64,000 bases of DNA, taken from positions 62,001 to 126,000 of the forward strand of contig NZ_MKCR01000033.1 in NCBI RefSeq assembly GCF_001855565.1. Direction: 5' to 3'. Position 1 is the stretch's first letter. Each line of letters starts with the position of its first letter. This DNA comes from Chromobacterium amazonense (lineage in GTDB: Bacteria; Pseudomonadota; Gammaproteobacteria; Burkholderiales; Chromobacteriaceae). Positions 56,722 to 64,000 of this stretch are shown here, piece by piece. Position numbers and translations under genes: made by a program. The notes beneath the pieces are model-generated. The model saw nothing but the letters and a program-made list of their open reading frames with translations, was not told the DNA's origin and searched no databases.

Positions 56722-57594
56722 ATGGAAAACCGCAAATTGGCGGTACTGATAGACGCCGACAACGCCCAGTCGTCGCTGATCGCGGAGCTGTTGGCCGAAG
56801 TGGCCAAATACGGCACCGCCGTCGTCAAGCGCGCCTATGGCGACTGGACCACGACGCAACTGAAGGGCTGGAAGGACGTGCTGCACCAGTACGCCATCTC
56901 GCCCATCCAGCAGTTTGCCTACACCAAGGGCAAGAACTCCACCGACTCGGCGCTGATCATCGACGCCATGGACCTGCTCTACACCGGCAATTTCGATGGC
57001 TTCTGCCTGGTATCGTCTGACAGCGACTTCACCCGCCTGGCCACCCGGCTGCGCGAAGCCGGGCTGACCGTGATCGGCCTGGGAGAGCAGGCCAAGACGC
57101 CCCGCCCCTTCATCGCTGCCTGCGATAAATTCGTGTTCACCGAAGTGCTGCGCCCGGCCCAACCGGCCAAGGCAAAGGCGGAACCCGTCGCCCCGAAGAC
57201 CCGCGCCAGCCGCGCGCGCGCCAAACCGGCGCCGGCGAAGGAGCGCCACCCGCTGCAAGACATGTTCACTTCGGCGATCGAAGCCGTGTCGCGCGACAGC
57301 GGTTGGGCCGAACTATCGGCCGTCGGCTCCTACCTAGCCAAAAACGACCCCTCTTTCGATCCGCGCAATTGGGGACATGGCCGCTTGTCGCAGATGGTGA
57401 AGAAACTGGATTTCCTGACGGTGCAGGAGAGCCGCAATGGCTCCAAGCTGCATAGCGAAATCCGCTTGCGCCATGACGGCGAGCCGGCCAGCGCGGACGC
57501 GCCAGTGGCGCCAGCGGCCGAAGCTGAGGATGCCCCGGCCGCTCCTGCCCGCAAGAAACGCAGCCCGCGCAAGAAAACTCCGTCTGCCGGCTGA
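56722..57594 (+). CDS. NYN-domain (PIN-like) RNase with LOTUS-type C-terminal domain
   Basis: A 290-residue protein. The NYN domain at about residues 1-150 has the acidic catalytic residues: LAVLIDADNAQSS (D-x-D-N), NSTDSALIIDAMDLLY and GFCLVSSDSDFTRLATRLRE (SDSDF). After a basic Ala/Pro/Lys linker comes an OST-HTH/LOTUS-like domain (about 180-250: HPLQDMFTSAIEAVSRDSGWAELSAVGSYLAKNDPSFDPRNWGHGRLSQMVKKLDFL). The C-terminus is a KKRSPRKK basic tail. NYN proteins are predicted RNA-processing nucleases; the target is unknown. ATG 56722 gives the domain a normal start. Confidence 0.9.
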   Translation: MENRKLAVLIDADNAQSSLIAELLAEVAKYGTAVVKRAYGDWTTTQLKGWKDVLHQYAISPIQQFAYTKGKNSTDSALIIDAMDLLYTGNFDGFCLVSSDSDFTRLATRLREAGLTVIGLGEQAKTPRPFIAACDKFVFTEVLRPAQPAKAKAEPVAPKTRASRARAKPAPAKERHPLQDMFTSAIEAVSRDSGWAELSAVGSYLAKNDPSFDPRNWGHGRLSQMVKKLDFLTVQESRNGSKLHSEIRLRHDGEPASADAPVAPAAEAEDAPAAPARKKRSPRKKTPSAG

Positions 57595-57658
57595 AACTGG
57601 CACGTTAATTGCACAAGCCTTGATTCAAGGCCCCTACGACCTCACGCAAGGACAGATC

Positions 57659-58186
57659 ATGCAGATTCGTGAAGCCAACTTGGAAGACCTGGCCGCGATA
57701 CTCGACATCTACAACGAAGTGATCGCCACCACCACCGCCGTCTACAACGACGACCCGTTGACGCCGGGCGAATTCGCGCTGTGGTTCCAGGATCGCACCG
57801 CCGCCGGCTACCCGGTGCTGCTGGCCGAGGAAGACGATGGCCGCGTGCTGGGTTTCTCCAGCTTCGGCGATTTCCGCACCCGCCCCGGCTACCGCTTCAC
57901 CGTGGAGCACAGCGTGCACCTGACCGAGCAGGCCCGCGGCAAGGGCATAGGCACCGCCTTGGTGCAGGCGCTGTTCCCGCGCGCCCAGGCACTGGGCAAG
58001 CACACGATGCTGGGCGCGGTGGACGCCGAAAACGAGGGCTCCATCCGCTTCCATGAGAAGCTGGGCTTCGTCCAGGTGGGCCGTCTGCCGCAAGTCGGTT
58101 TCAAGTTCGGACGCTGGCTGGACTTGGTCTATCTGCAGCGCTTCATCGACGGCGACCCCACCAACGGCCCGGCAGCCGACGCCTGA
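57659..58186 (+). CDS. Phosphinothricin-acetyltransferase-like GNAT
   Basis: A 175-residue GNAT close in pattern to the Pat/Bar and MddA group: it opens IREANLEDLAAILDIYNEVIATTTAVYNDDPLTPGEFALWF, contains GFSSFGDFRTRPGYRFTVEHSVHLTEQARGKGIGTALVQALF (motif A, R-G-K-G-I-G) and ends with ENEGSIRFHEKLGFVQVGRLPQVGFKFGRWLDLVYLQR. Members acetylate methionine sulfoximine/sulfone or phosphinothricin; the true substrate here is unknown. AAGGA seven bases upstream sets the start. The last 44 bases overlap the end of the convergent ClC gene. Confidence 0.92.
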   Translation: MQIREANLEDLAAILDIYNEVIATTTAVYNDDPLTPGEFALWFQDRTAAGYPVLLAEEDDGRVLGFSSFGDFRTRPGYRFTVEHSVHLTEQARGKGIGTALVQALFPRAQALGKHTMLGAVDAENEGSIRFHEKLGFVQVGRLPQVGFKFGRWLDLVYLQRFIDGDPTNGPAADA

Positions 58187-59453
58187 CCCCCTCAGTCTCA
58201 TCGTGATAGAGCGCGCGGCCGCCCAGCAAGCGGCCGATGCGCGCAGCCAGCAGCGCGACCAGCGCCACCGGCAACAACATGCTCCAGGCGCCGGTCAGCT
58301 CCATCAGCATCGCCACCGCCAACAACGGCGCCTGAGCCGTCGCCGCCAAGAACGCCGCCATCCCCACCAGCACCGCTCCGCCACCGGGCAAACAGCCGGG
58401 CAAAGCCAGATTCAACAGCTGGCCGGCCAGCGCGCCGCACGCCGCGCCGGCGAACAGCATAGGCGTAAAGATGCCGCCCACCGCGCCGGAACCGCTGGTC
58501 GCCGCCGTCGCCACCAGCTTGCACAGCAGCAGCGTCAACACCAGCTGCCAGGCCGGCTGATGGCCCAGCAGCCACGATACCGTGCTGTAGCCGTTGCCCC
58601 ACATCTGCGGCCAGAACCAGGCAAGGCAGCCCACCGCCGCGCCTCCCTGCGCCATCCGCAGCGGCAGCCGCCAGGACAAGCGGGCGAAAGCGCGCCGGCC
58701 CAGCTCCATCAGCAGCAGAAACAGCGGGGCGCAAGCGCCCAACATCAAGGCCAGCAGGCAATAGCCGGCCAGCGCCAGCGCGCCGGGCGCCGGCAACGGC
58801 GGGGGGTGATACAAGGGAGACAAGCCAAACAGGTGACTAACCGTCAAGCTGGCGGTCAGCGCCGCCAAGGCCAAGGCCGGCAGCGAACGCGCATCCAGCC
58901 GGCGCCACACCACCTCGCAGACGAAAACCATCGCCGACACCGGCGCATGATAGGCGGCGGCCCAGCCGGCGGCGATGCCGCAAGCCACCAGACGCCGCCG
59001 TTGCGGCAAACTCATCGGCAATAGCCGGGTCAACAAGGAGCCGCCTTGCGCCGACAGCGCCACCATCGCCCCTTCGCGGCCGATGGAGCCGCCGCTGGCG
59101 ACGGTGCATAGCGAGGACAGGCTGTTGACCAGGGTGCGGCGCAGGCTCAGGCGGCCATCCCCTACACGCACCGCCTCCAGGTAGTCGCCGGCGGCCGCGC
59201 CGCGCAACAGACGCCGGCCCTGCTCCAATACCACGCCGGCCAGCAATCCGCCCAAGACCGGCGCCAGCGCCCGTTGCCACGGCGCCAGCCGGCTCGCGAT
59301 CTCCACCAGACCGCTGGCGTGCCCGCCCTGCAGATACGCCAGCGCGTGCAGCGCGCCCTGGAAGCACAGCACCAGCACAGCGCCCAGCACGCCGCACGCG
59401 GCCGCTAACAAGGGGATTAGAACAAGACGGCGCAGTTTGGGCGACAAACGCAT
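58143..59453 (-). CDS. ClC-family chloride channel/antiporter
   Basis: A 436-residue ClC protein with about ten hydrophobic segments. The gating-glutamate motif is ASGGSIGREGAMVALSAQ (E of GREG), and the second pore motif is ATSGSGAVGGIFTPMLFAGAACGALAG. The first signature (usually GSGIP) is less clear. The gating Glu points to a Cl-/H+ exchanger or regulated channel; the internal-gate Glu position was not resolved. No CBS domains follow. The 3' end overlaps the convergent GNAT gene by 44 bases. Confidence 0.9.
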   Translation of the reverse strand: MRLSPKLRRLVLIPLLAAACGVLGAVLVLCFQGALHALAYLQGGHASGLVEIASRLAPWQRALAPVLGGLLAGVVLEQGRRLLRGAAAGDYLEAVRVGDGRLSLRRTLVNSLSSLCTVASGGSIGREGAMVALSAQGGSLLTRLLPMSLPQRRRLVACGIAAGWAAAYHAPVSAMVFVCEVVWRRLDARSLPALALAALTASLTVSHLFGLSPLYHPPPLPAPGALALAGYCLLALMLGACAPLFLLLMELGRRAFARLSWRLPLRMAQGGAAVGCLAWFWPQMWGNGYSTVSWLLGHQPAWQLVLTLLLCKLVATAATSGSGAVGGIFTPMLFAGAACGALAGQLLNLALPGCLPGGGAVLVGMAAFLAATAQAPLLAVAMLMELTGAWSMLLPVALVALLAARIGRLLGGRALYHDETEGVRRRLPGRWWGRRR

Positions 59454-59511
59454 GCGAACGGAAACTCGGTGGAGACGACTGGCGTCAAGCCTAGCAGAGC
59501 GCCGCCGCCCG

Positions 59512-59546
59512 GAAAACGAAAAGCGCCGCAGTTGCCTGCGGCGCTT
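59512..59546 (-). terminator. Terminator after pyrI
   Basis: AAGCGCCGCAG, TTGC, CTGCGGCGCTT form an 11-bp stem (59521-59546). On the minus strand it is followed by TTCGTTTTC; on the plus strand by CTCTTTTTTT. It separates pyrI from the downstream ClC gene. Confidence 0.8.
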
Positions 59547-59616
59547 CTCTTTTTTTACAGCGACTGTCAGTGCAGTGCTTGTTCTTGATTTTCTCTATTC
59601 TCGTCCTTTGTACGAC

Positions 59617-60075
59617 TCAGCGCACTTCTGCAACAATATCCCTACTGAACACTTTTTCGCAATACTTGCATTTCATTTTTGTGTCGTGAGCGACGGTTTT
59701 CACGTAGAAGAAACTGGTCACCGGCTCGTTGTGAGATATGCAGTTGGAGTTAGGGCAGGAAAAAATGCCCTCCACTGCCTCCGGCAACGTCAATTTATGC
59801 TTTTTGACAACTTCGAAGTTTTCAATCACGTTGACGGTAGCCTGGGGCGCGAACAGCGCCAGCTCATTGGCCTGCTCCTCGGTCAACGCCACGTTCTCCA
59901 CCTTGATCAGGTCCTTGCTGCCCATGTGGCGGCTTACCAGGTTCAGGCCCACGGTGACGCGCTCGCCGCTCTCGGCCAGCTTGAACAGGCGCAGGATCTT
60001 GACGCCTTCGCCAGCCGGAATGTGATCGATCACGGTGCCTTGCTTCAGCGCTTCTACGGTGCGGGTATATTGCAT
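59617..60075 (-). CDS. pyrI: Aspartate carbamoyltransferase regulatory subunit
   Basis: A 152-residue PyrI. The N-terminal allosteric domain has [25 protein letters not shown], and the C-terminal zinc domain has the four Cys ligands as C-x4-C (FSCPNSNC) and C-x2-C (KCKYC). It gives CTP/ATP control to the PyrB catalytic trimers. The pyrB stop is 25 bases upstream, and AGAGGA precedes the ATG. The pyrBI pair is under the attenuator upstream of pyrB. Confidence 0.97.
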   Translation of the reverse strand: MQYTRTVEALKQGTVIDHIPAGEGVKILRLFKLAESGERVTVGLNLVSRHMGSKDLIKVENVALTEEQANELALFAPQATVNVIENFEVVKKHKLTLPEAVEGIFSCPNSNCISHNEPVTSFFYVKTVAHDTKMKCKYCEKVFSRDIVAEVR

Positions 60076-60100
60076 GATCTTGTCCTCTTTTCTTGCCTGA

Positions 60101-61021
60101 TTACACGGTTTCGTTCAGCACCAGCGACAGCAGCGCCTGGCGCGCGTAGACGCCGTTCTTGGCCTGTTCGAAGTAGTAAGCGTGCGGGGTCGCGTCGACG
60201 TCCACCGCGATCTCGTCCACCCGCGGCAGCGGGTGCAGCACCTTCATGCCGGGACGCGCGGACTTGAGCATTTCGGCGCGCAGCGCGTACTGGCCCTGGA
60301 TTTTCTTGAACTCGGCCTCGTCGAAACGCTCGCGCTGCACGCGGGTCATGTACAACACGTCCACTTCCGGGATCACGTCTTCCAGGCTCTCCGCCACCGT
60401 GTACTGAATGCCCTTCTCGTCCAGCTCCTCGCAGATGTAGTCCGGCATCGCCAGCACCTCCGGCGCCACAAAATAGAAGCGCGCGCCGAACAGCGACAGC
60501 GCCTGCGCCAGCGAGTGCACGGTGCGGCCGTATTTCAGATCGCCCGCGAAGGCCACGGTCAGGCCATCCAGCCGGCCTTGGGTCTCGCGGATGGAGAACA
60601 AGTCGAGCAGGGTTTGCGTCGGGTGCTGGTTGGAGCCGTCGCCGCCGTTGATCACCGGCACCGCCGAAAACTCGCTGGCCAGCCGCGCCGCGCCTTCCTT
60701 GGGGTGGCGCATCACCACCGCGTCGGTGTAGGAGCTGATGATCTTGATCGAGTCGGCCAGCGTTTCGCCCTTCTTGGCGCTGGTATTGCCGCCGTCGGCA
60801 AAGCCGATGATGTTGCCGCCCAGGCGCTGCACCGCGGTTTCAAACGACAGCCGGGTGCGGGTGGACGGTTCGAAGAAGCAGCTGGCCACCAGCTTGTCCT
60901 GCAGCAGATCGCTGCGCGGGTTCTGCTTCAAGCGACTGGCGGTCTCCACCACCAGTTCCAGTTCCTCGCGGCTGAAGTCGGGTATGGAGATGATGTGCTT
61001 GCGGTACAGTGGATTGGCCAT
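60101..61021 (-). CDS. pyrB: Aspartate carbamoyltransferase catalytic subunit
   Basis: A 306-residue PyrB, the enzyme that condenses carbamoyl phosphate with aspartate in pyrimidine synthesis. Carbamoyl-phosphate motif [17 protein letters not shown]; aspartate-site loop [32 protein letters not shown]; and C-terminal [18 protein letters not shown] 61021 ([17 protein letters not shown]) matches the usual N-terminus and has GAGGAAAG upstream; five extra in-frame codons lie before it. The gene is followed by pyrI and preceded by a leader peptide gene and attenuator hairpin. Confidence 0.98.
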   Translation of the reverse strand: MANPLYRKHIISIPDFSREELELVVETASRLKQNPRSDLLQDKLVASCFFEPSTRTRLSFETAVQRLGGNIIGFADGGNTSAKKGETLADSIKIISSYTDAVVMRHPKEGAARLASEFSAVPVINGGDGSNQHPTQTLLDLFSIRETQGRLDGLTVAFAGDLKYGRTVHSLAQALSLFGARFYFVAPEVLAMPDYICEELDEKGIQYTVAESLEDVIPEVDVLYMTRVQRERFDEAEFKKIQGQYALRAEMLKSARPGMKVLHPLPRVDEIAVDVDATPHAYYFEQAKNGVYARQALLSLVLNETV

Positions 61022-61053
61022 GATCGCTTTCCTCATGTTGGCGGTTGCGGACG

Positions 61054-61080
61054 AAAAAAAAGCCCCTGGATTCAGGGGCT
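61054..61080 (-). promoter_or_regulatory. Attenuator hairpin of the pyrBI operon
   Basis: On the minus strand AGCCCCTG, a 4-base loop and CAGGGGCT are followed by a run of seven or eight T, ending 32 bases before the pyrB start. This is a strong intrinsic terminator inside the leader, as in the E. coli pyrBI attenuator, where low UTP slows RNA polymerase and lets the leader ribosome prevent hairpin formation. Confidence 0.85.
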
Positions 61081-61191
61081 TTTTTTGCGGAATACGGGAA
61101 CGTCGGGAACGATGGCGGGAAACAACAGCGCCGCCGCGCCACCCAGGCGGGTGTCGCTGATGCCGCTTCGCTGTCTTGCTGCCTGTTTCAT
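61072..61191 (-). CDS. Candidate pyrBI leader peptide (pyrL-like)
   Basis: A 39-codon frame starting ATG 61191 ([18 protein letters not shown]) and ending FRKKSP, with its TGA at 61072-61074 in the loop of the attenuator hairpin. A ribosome that reached this stop would cover the hairpin, as in the E. coli pyrL arrangement (44 codons). U-rich codons (CTG TTG TTT; GTT CCC; GTA TTC) precede the hairpin and could be UTP-sensitive pause sites. GGA lies eight bases before the ATG, and a promoter lies 27-56 bases upstream. The assignment rests on layout, not on peptide similarity. Confidence 0.65.
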   Translation of the reverse strand: MKQAARQRSGISDTRLGGAAALLFPAIVPDVPVFRKKSP

Positions 61192-61217
61192 GCCTGCGTT
61201 CCGAACAAAATTGTCGG

Positions 61218-61247
61218 AATATATCCCATTTCCCACTATGTCGGCAA
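61218..61247 (-). promoter_or_regulatory. Candidate pyrBI promoter
   Basis: On the minus strand TTGCCG (-35), an 18-base spacer and TATATT (-10). Transcription would start near 61211, about 20 bases before the leader-peptide ATG, a consistent layout. The rest of 61248-61505 shows no gene. Confidence 0.6.
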
Positions 61248-61505
61248 GGCTAATGCCTGCCGCAGCATGCGAATTTTCTTCTGCATTCTCTCTCGATCTT
61301 GCCTGGGGCTGGCAAAAATCGCCGCCGAGGAGGCTGAGGCAAGGCGGCGCCGCGGGTCGCATCGGAATTTTTGTTGCCCGGCTTTCAAACCTGGTCGATT
61401 TGCAACAGATCAAGCTGCGTCCTTGCAAATCCTCCCCGCGGGGCTGATGCTTGTAGAAAGCGCCCTCCACGGCGCATGGACAACCCGCATCCTCCGATAC
61501 GCGAC

Positions 61506-62720
61506 ATGATCAAGCGCATAGACGTCAAAGACATCAAGATCGGCATGTACATCCACGATCTGAACAGCGACTGGATGTCCCATCCCTTCCTGGTCAACCG
61601 CTTCCTGGTGCGCAAGGAATCGGAAATCGAAAAGATCATCGATTCCGGCATCCACGAGGTTTACATCGATACCAGCAAGGGCCTCGATCTGCCGTCCGCG
61701 CCTACCGAGCACGAGGTGCGGCGGAAGCTGGAAAGCGAGCTGATCGAAATCGCCAGCCGCCCCAGCACCGTGACGCGCAAAGTCGAGGCGGCCGAGGAGT
61801 TCGGCCGCGCCCAGCTGGTCCACAACGAGGCCAACCTGATCGTGCGCAACATCCTGCAGGATGTGCGGCTGGGAAAGCAGGTGCAGCTGGAGCAGGTGGA
61901 GCCGCAAGTGGAAAGGCTGACCGAATCCATTCTGCGCAACAACGGCGCCCTGCTGTCGCTATGCCGGATCAAGGACAAGGACAATTACACCTTCCAGCAC
62001 TCGGTCAGCGTCGGCGCGCTGATGGTCAGCTTTTGCAATGCGCTGGGCATGAGCCGCGAGGCCATCCATCACGCCGGCATCGGCGGCATGCTGCACGATA
62101 TCGGCAAGATGAAGGTGCCGGACGACATCCTGAACAAGCCGGGCAAGCTGAGCGAGCAGGAATTCAAGGTGATGAAGTGCCACGTGGTGGAAAGCCAGAA
62201 AATACTGCATGCCACGCCGGGCATTCCGGAAATCGCCATCCAGGTGGCCGGCCAGCACCACGAACGCCATGATGGCAGCGGCTATCCGGCTGGCCTCAAA
62301 GGCGACAAGATTTCCCAGCTGGGGCAGATGGCCGCCATCGTCGACGTTTACGACGCGCTGACCTCGGACCGCTGCTACCACCAGGGCATGTCGCCGACCG
62401 ACGCGCTGCGCAAGATCTACGAGTGGTCGAAGTTCCACTTCAACCCGGAACTGGTGCAGGCCTTCATGCGCGCCATCGGCATCTATCCCATCGGCACCCT
62501 GGTGCGGCTGGAAAGCGGCAGGTTGGGCGTGGTAGTGGAGCAGAACGACCACAATCTGATCTGCCCCAAGGTAAAAGTGTTTTTCAGCATCAAGAGCAAC
62601 ACCCACATCAAGCCGGAAATCGTGGACCTGTCGCGCCGCCTGGGCGCGGGCGGCGGCGACAAGATCGTCAAGCACGAGTCTCCGGAGAAGTGGCACATCG
62701 ACCCGCTGCGCTTCCTGTAG
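61506..62720 (+). CDS. HD-GYP domain cyclic-di-GMP phosphodiesterase
   Basis: A 404-residue cytoplasmic protein. The N-terminal DUF3391 domain is at about residues 1-120 (IKRIDVKDIKIGMYIHDLNSDWMSHPFLVNRFLVRKESEIEKIIDSGIHEVYIDTSKG). The HD-GYP domain follows at about 150-330: HSVSVGALMVSFCNALG, the HD pair in GGMLHDIGKMKVPDDILNKPGKL, and HHERHDGSGYPAGLKGDKISQLGQMAAIVDVYDALTSDR with the GYP motif intact. It should hydrolyse c-di-GMP to pGpG or GMP and so oppose the GGDEF protein encoded at 26086. ATG 61506 matches the usual start; 61476 is an alternative. A GC hairpin without a T-run follows the stop. Confidence 0.93.
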   Translation: MIKRIDVKDIKIGMYIHDLNSDWMSHPFLVNRFLVRKESEIEKIIDSGIHEVYIDTSKGLDLPSAPTEHEVRRKLESELIEIASRPSTVTRKVEAAEEFGRAQLVHNEANLIVRNILQDVRLGKQVQLEQVEPQVERLTESILRNNGALLSLCRIKDKDNYTFQHSVSVGALMVSFCNALGMSREAIHHAGIGGMLHDIGKMKVPDDILNKPGKLSEQEFKVMKCHVVESQKILHATPGIPEIAIQVAGQHHERHDGSGYPAGLKGDKISQLGQMAAIVDVYDALTSDRCYHQGMSPTDALRKIYEWSKFHFNPELVQAFMRAIGIYPIGTLVRLESGRLGVVVEQNDHNLICPKVKVFFSIKSNTHIKPEIVDLSRRLGAGGGDKIVKHESPEKWHIDPLRFL

Positions 62721-62830
62721 GGCGGATGCCCCGCTCGCGGGGCGATCCGCCATCCCGCCGTCGATCACGCTAGCGCCAAACGACTTGCATGCACAAAGAC
62801 TTGGCGGAACGCCCCCTTGGGGCTTCCGCC

Positions 62831-63556
62831 CTACCGGTAGTCCCCCCACACCGCCTGCATGGCGCCGACGGCGGCAAGCGCCGCGGTTTCGGTGCGCAGG
62901 ATGCGCGGCCCCAGCTTCAGCGGCGTCCAGCCAGCGGCCAGGGCCGCATCCTCCTCCGGCGCGGAGAAACCGCCTTCCGGTCCCACCATCAGCCAGCTGC
63001 GCGCCGGCCGCTCGGCCAATTGCGCCAGGCTCTTGTCGCCGCGCGGCGACAGGATCAGCCGGATGTCGGCTTCCTGGCGCTCTGCCAGCCACTCGTTCAG
63101 CGTCAGAATAGGCAGCACCTGCGGCACGGTGTTGCGGCCGCTTTGCTCGCAAGCGGAAATCACGATCTCCTGCCAACGCGCCACCCGTTTGTCGGCGCGC
63201 TCGCCGCTGAGCTTGACCACGGAGCGGCCGGCGGCAATGGGCTGGAACACCGCCACGCCCATTTCCACGCCTTTCTGCAACGTGAACTCCATCTTGTCGC
63301 CTCCGGAAATGCCCTGGGCCAGGCCCAGCCACAGCGGGGTTTCACGTGAAACGTCGTCGAAGCGCTCGATCACGCACTGCGCGTCGCGCTTCATCACCGC
63401 CCCGAGCACGGCGTGATACTCGCCGCCACGGCCGTTGAACAAGGTGATGGCGTCGCCGGCATTCAGCCGCAATACTTGAATATGACGCACCACAGCATCG
63501 GGCAGGGACAGTTGCTGGCCAACCGCGAGGTCGGCGTCCAGATAAAACCTTGGCAT
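62831..63556 (-). CDS. rsmE: 16S rRNA m3U1498 methyltransferase
   Basis: A 241-residue SPOUT-class methyltransferase. The N-terminal PUA-like part (MPRFYLDADLAVGQQLSLPDAVVRHIQVLRLNAGDAITLFNG) precedes the knotted C-terminal domain with FTLQKGVEMGVAVFQPIAAGRSVVK, WQEIVISACEQSGRNTVPQV, the SAM-binding knot WLMVGPEGGFSAPEEDAAL, and LGPRILRTETAALAAVGAMQAVWGD. Length and motif set fit RsmE. It is divergent from the inositol-monophosphatase-family gene. Confidence 0.97.
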   Translation of the reverse strand: MPRFYLDADLAVGQQLSLPDAVVRHIQVLRLNAGDAITLFNGRGGEYHAVLGAVMKRDAQCVIERFDDVSRETPLWLGLAQGISGGDKMEFTLQKGVEMGVAVFQPIAAGRSVVKLSGERADKRVARWQEIVISACEQSGRNTVPQVLPILTLNEWLAERQEADIRLILSPRGDKSLAQLAERPARSWLMVGPEGGFSAPEEDAALAAGWTPLKLGPRILRTETAALAAVGAMQAVWGDYR

Positions 63557-63658
63557 CGGATATTGAAAGTCGCTGTTGATACCGGTATTTTGCTAGGTTT
63601 GCTTCATTCGGCAAACCGCTTTTGCGCCGCGACGACGCATTTTTGCAGGAGAGACAGG

Positions 63659-64000
63659 ATGCAGGTGCTAGAACAGGTGATGCGACTGGTGCGCGAAGTG
63701 GCGGCGCGCGAAGTGATGCCGCGCTTTTTGCACGTGGGCAAAAGCCGCAAGGACGACGGCACCCTGTTCACCGAGGCCGACCTGGCCTGCCAGCAGGCGC
63801 TGCAAGGCGGCCTGCCGGCCATTCTGCCGCATCCGGTGCTGGGCGAGGAGATGGAGCGCGAGGAACAGGATGCGCTGTGGGAGGCCAACCGCGACGGTCT
63901 GTGGGTGGTGGACCCGATAGACGGCACCACCAACTTCGTCAACGGCCTGCCGTATTTCGCCATCTCGGTCGGCCTGATGGTGGCCGGCAAGAGCGAGCTG
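63659..64000 (+). CDS. Inositol-monophosphatase-family phosphatase, N-terminal part
   Basis: The first 114 codons of a gene that runs off the window. It has the Mg2+-binding motif WVVDPIDGTTNFVNGLPYFAISVGL and an upstream metal-site Glu in LGEEMERE, as in the inositol monophosphatase/SuhB/histidinol-phosphatase family. The N-terminus (EVAAREVMPRFLHVGKSRKDDGTLFTEADLACQQAL) is closest to the SuhB/HisN-like members. GGAG upstream supports ATG 63659. The substrate cannot be decided from this fragment. Confidence 0.9.
   Translation, partial: MQVLEQVMRLVREVAAREVMPRFLHVGKSRKDDGTLFTEADLACQQALQGGLPAILPHPVLGEEMEREEQDALWEANRDGLWVVDPIDGTTNFVNGLPYFAISVGLMVAGKSEL

Overview
The window reads as one chromosomal segment of a GC-rich betaproteobacterium, most likely a member of the Chromobacteriaceae (Neisseriales). 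That placement is inference. It rests on strong GC third-position bias, a complete rrn operon of betaproteobacterial type (16S-tRNA-Ile-tRNA-Ala-23S-5S), a separate pyrB-pyrI pair with a leader attenuator, chemotaxis genes, and a LuxI/LuxR system. I could not run a 16S comparison.

Layout. 1-5.4 kb: the end of an RND efflux pump with its TolC-like channel, then the GABA pair gabT-gabD and a small VOC-like protein. 5.4-11.2 kb (minus strand): an rrn operon with promoter, boxA sites and an unusual insertion in 23S helix 45. 11.4-21 kb: an MFS exporter, hslVU, a tonB-exbB-exbD operon with a possible Fur box, a transglutaminase-like secreted protein, and a split PAS + chemoreceptor pair whose terminator was hit by a small IS4-type MITE. 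21.5-25.1 kb: an aldehyde dehydrogenase with a near-perfect sigma-54 promoter, facing its AcoR-type activator, which is cut by an in-frame amber codon. 25.3-35.4 kb: housekeeping genes (rsuA, a MASE1-PAS-GGDEF cyclase, TetR, acetyltransferases, rhlE, a lysozyme-inhibitor-like fusion, yaeQ, and a metallopeptidase with a broken copy beside it).

35.5-53.2 kb is the accessory highlight: a quorum-sensing-bracketed biosynthetic locus. A luxI gene heads a long minus-strand run encoding a DHQ-synthase-II (GriH) homologue, an SDR/thioester-reductase-like enzyme, a condensation-type acyltransferase, a membrane-anchored AMP ligase, an outer-membrane barrel, a LolD/MacB-type ABC exporter (one permease fused to a LolA-like domain), an AroA'/GriI-type aldolase and an aryl-CoA-ligase-like enzyme. 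A luxR gene converges on the end of this run. Divergent from luxR lies a second operon: a CADD-like heme-oxygenase-fold diiron enzyme, a class II aldolase and a cytochrome-b-like membrane protein. The GriI + GriH pair predicts a 3-amino-4-hydroxybenzoate-type C7N unit made from aspartate semialdehyde and dihydroxyacetone phosphate. That unit would then be activated, joined to an acyl group without a carrier protein, reduced and exported. I do not recognise the final product. The right edge carries a decayed IS6-family transposase.

53.9-64 kb returns to ordinary genes: an RBBP9-like hydrolase, a periplasmic sugar-binding-type protein, a DUF2059 protein, a 264-bp palindromic MITE-like element, an NYN/LOTUS protein, a GNAT, a ClC channel, pyrBI with a leader peptide and attenuator, an HD-GYP protein, rsmE, and the start of an inositol-monophosphatase-family gene.
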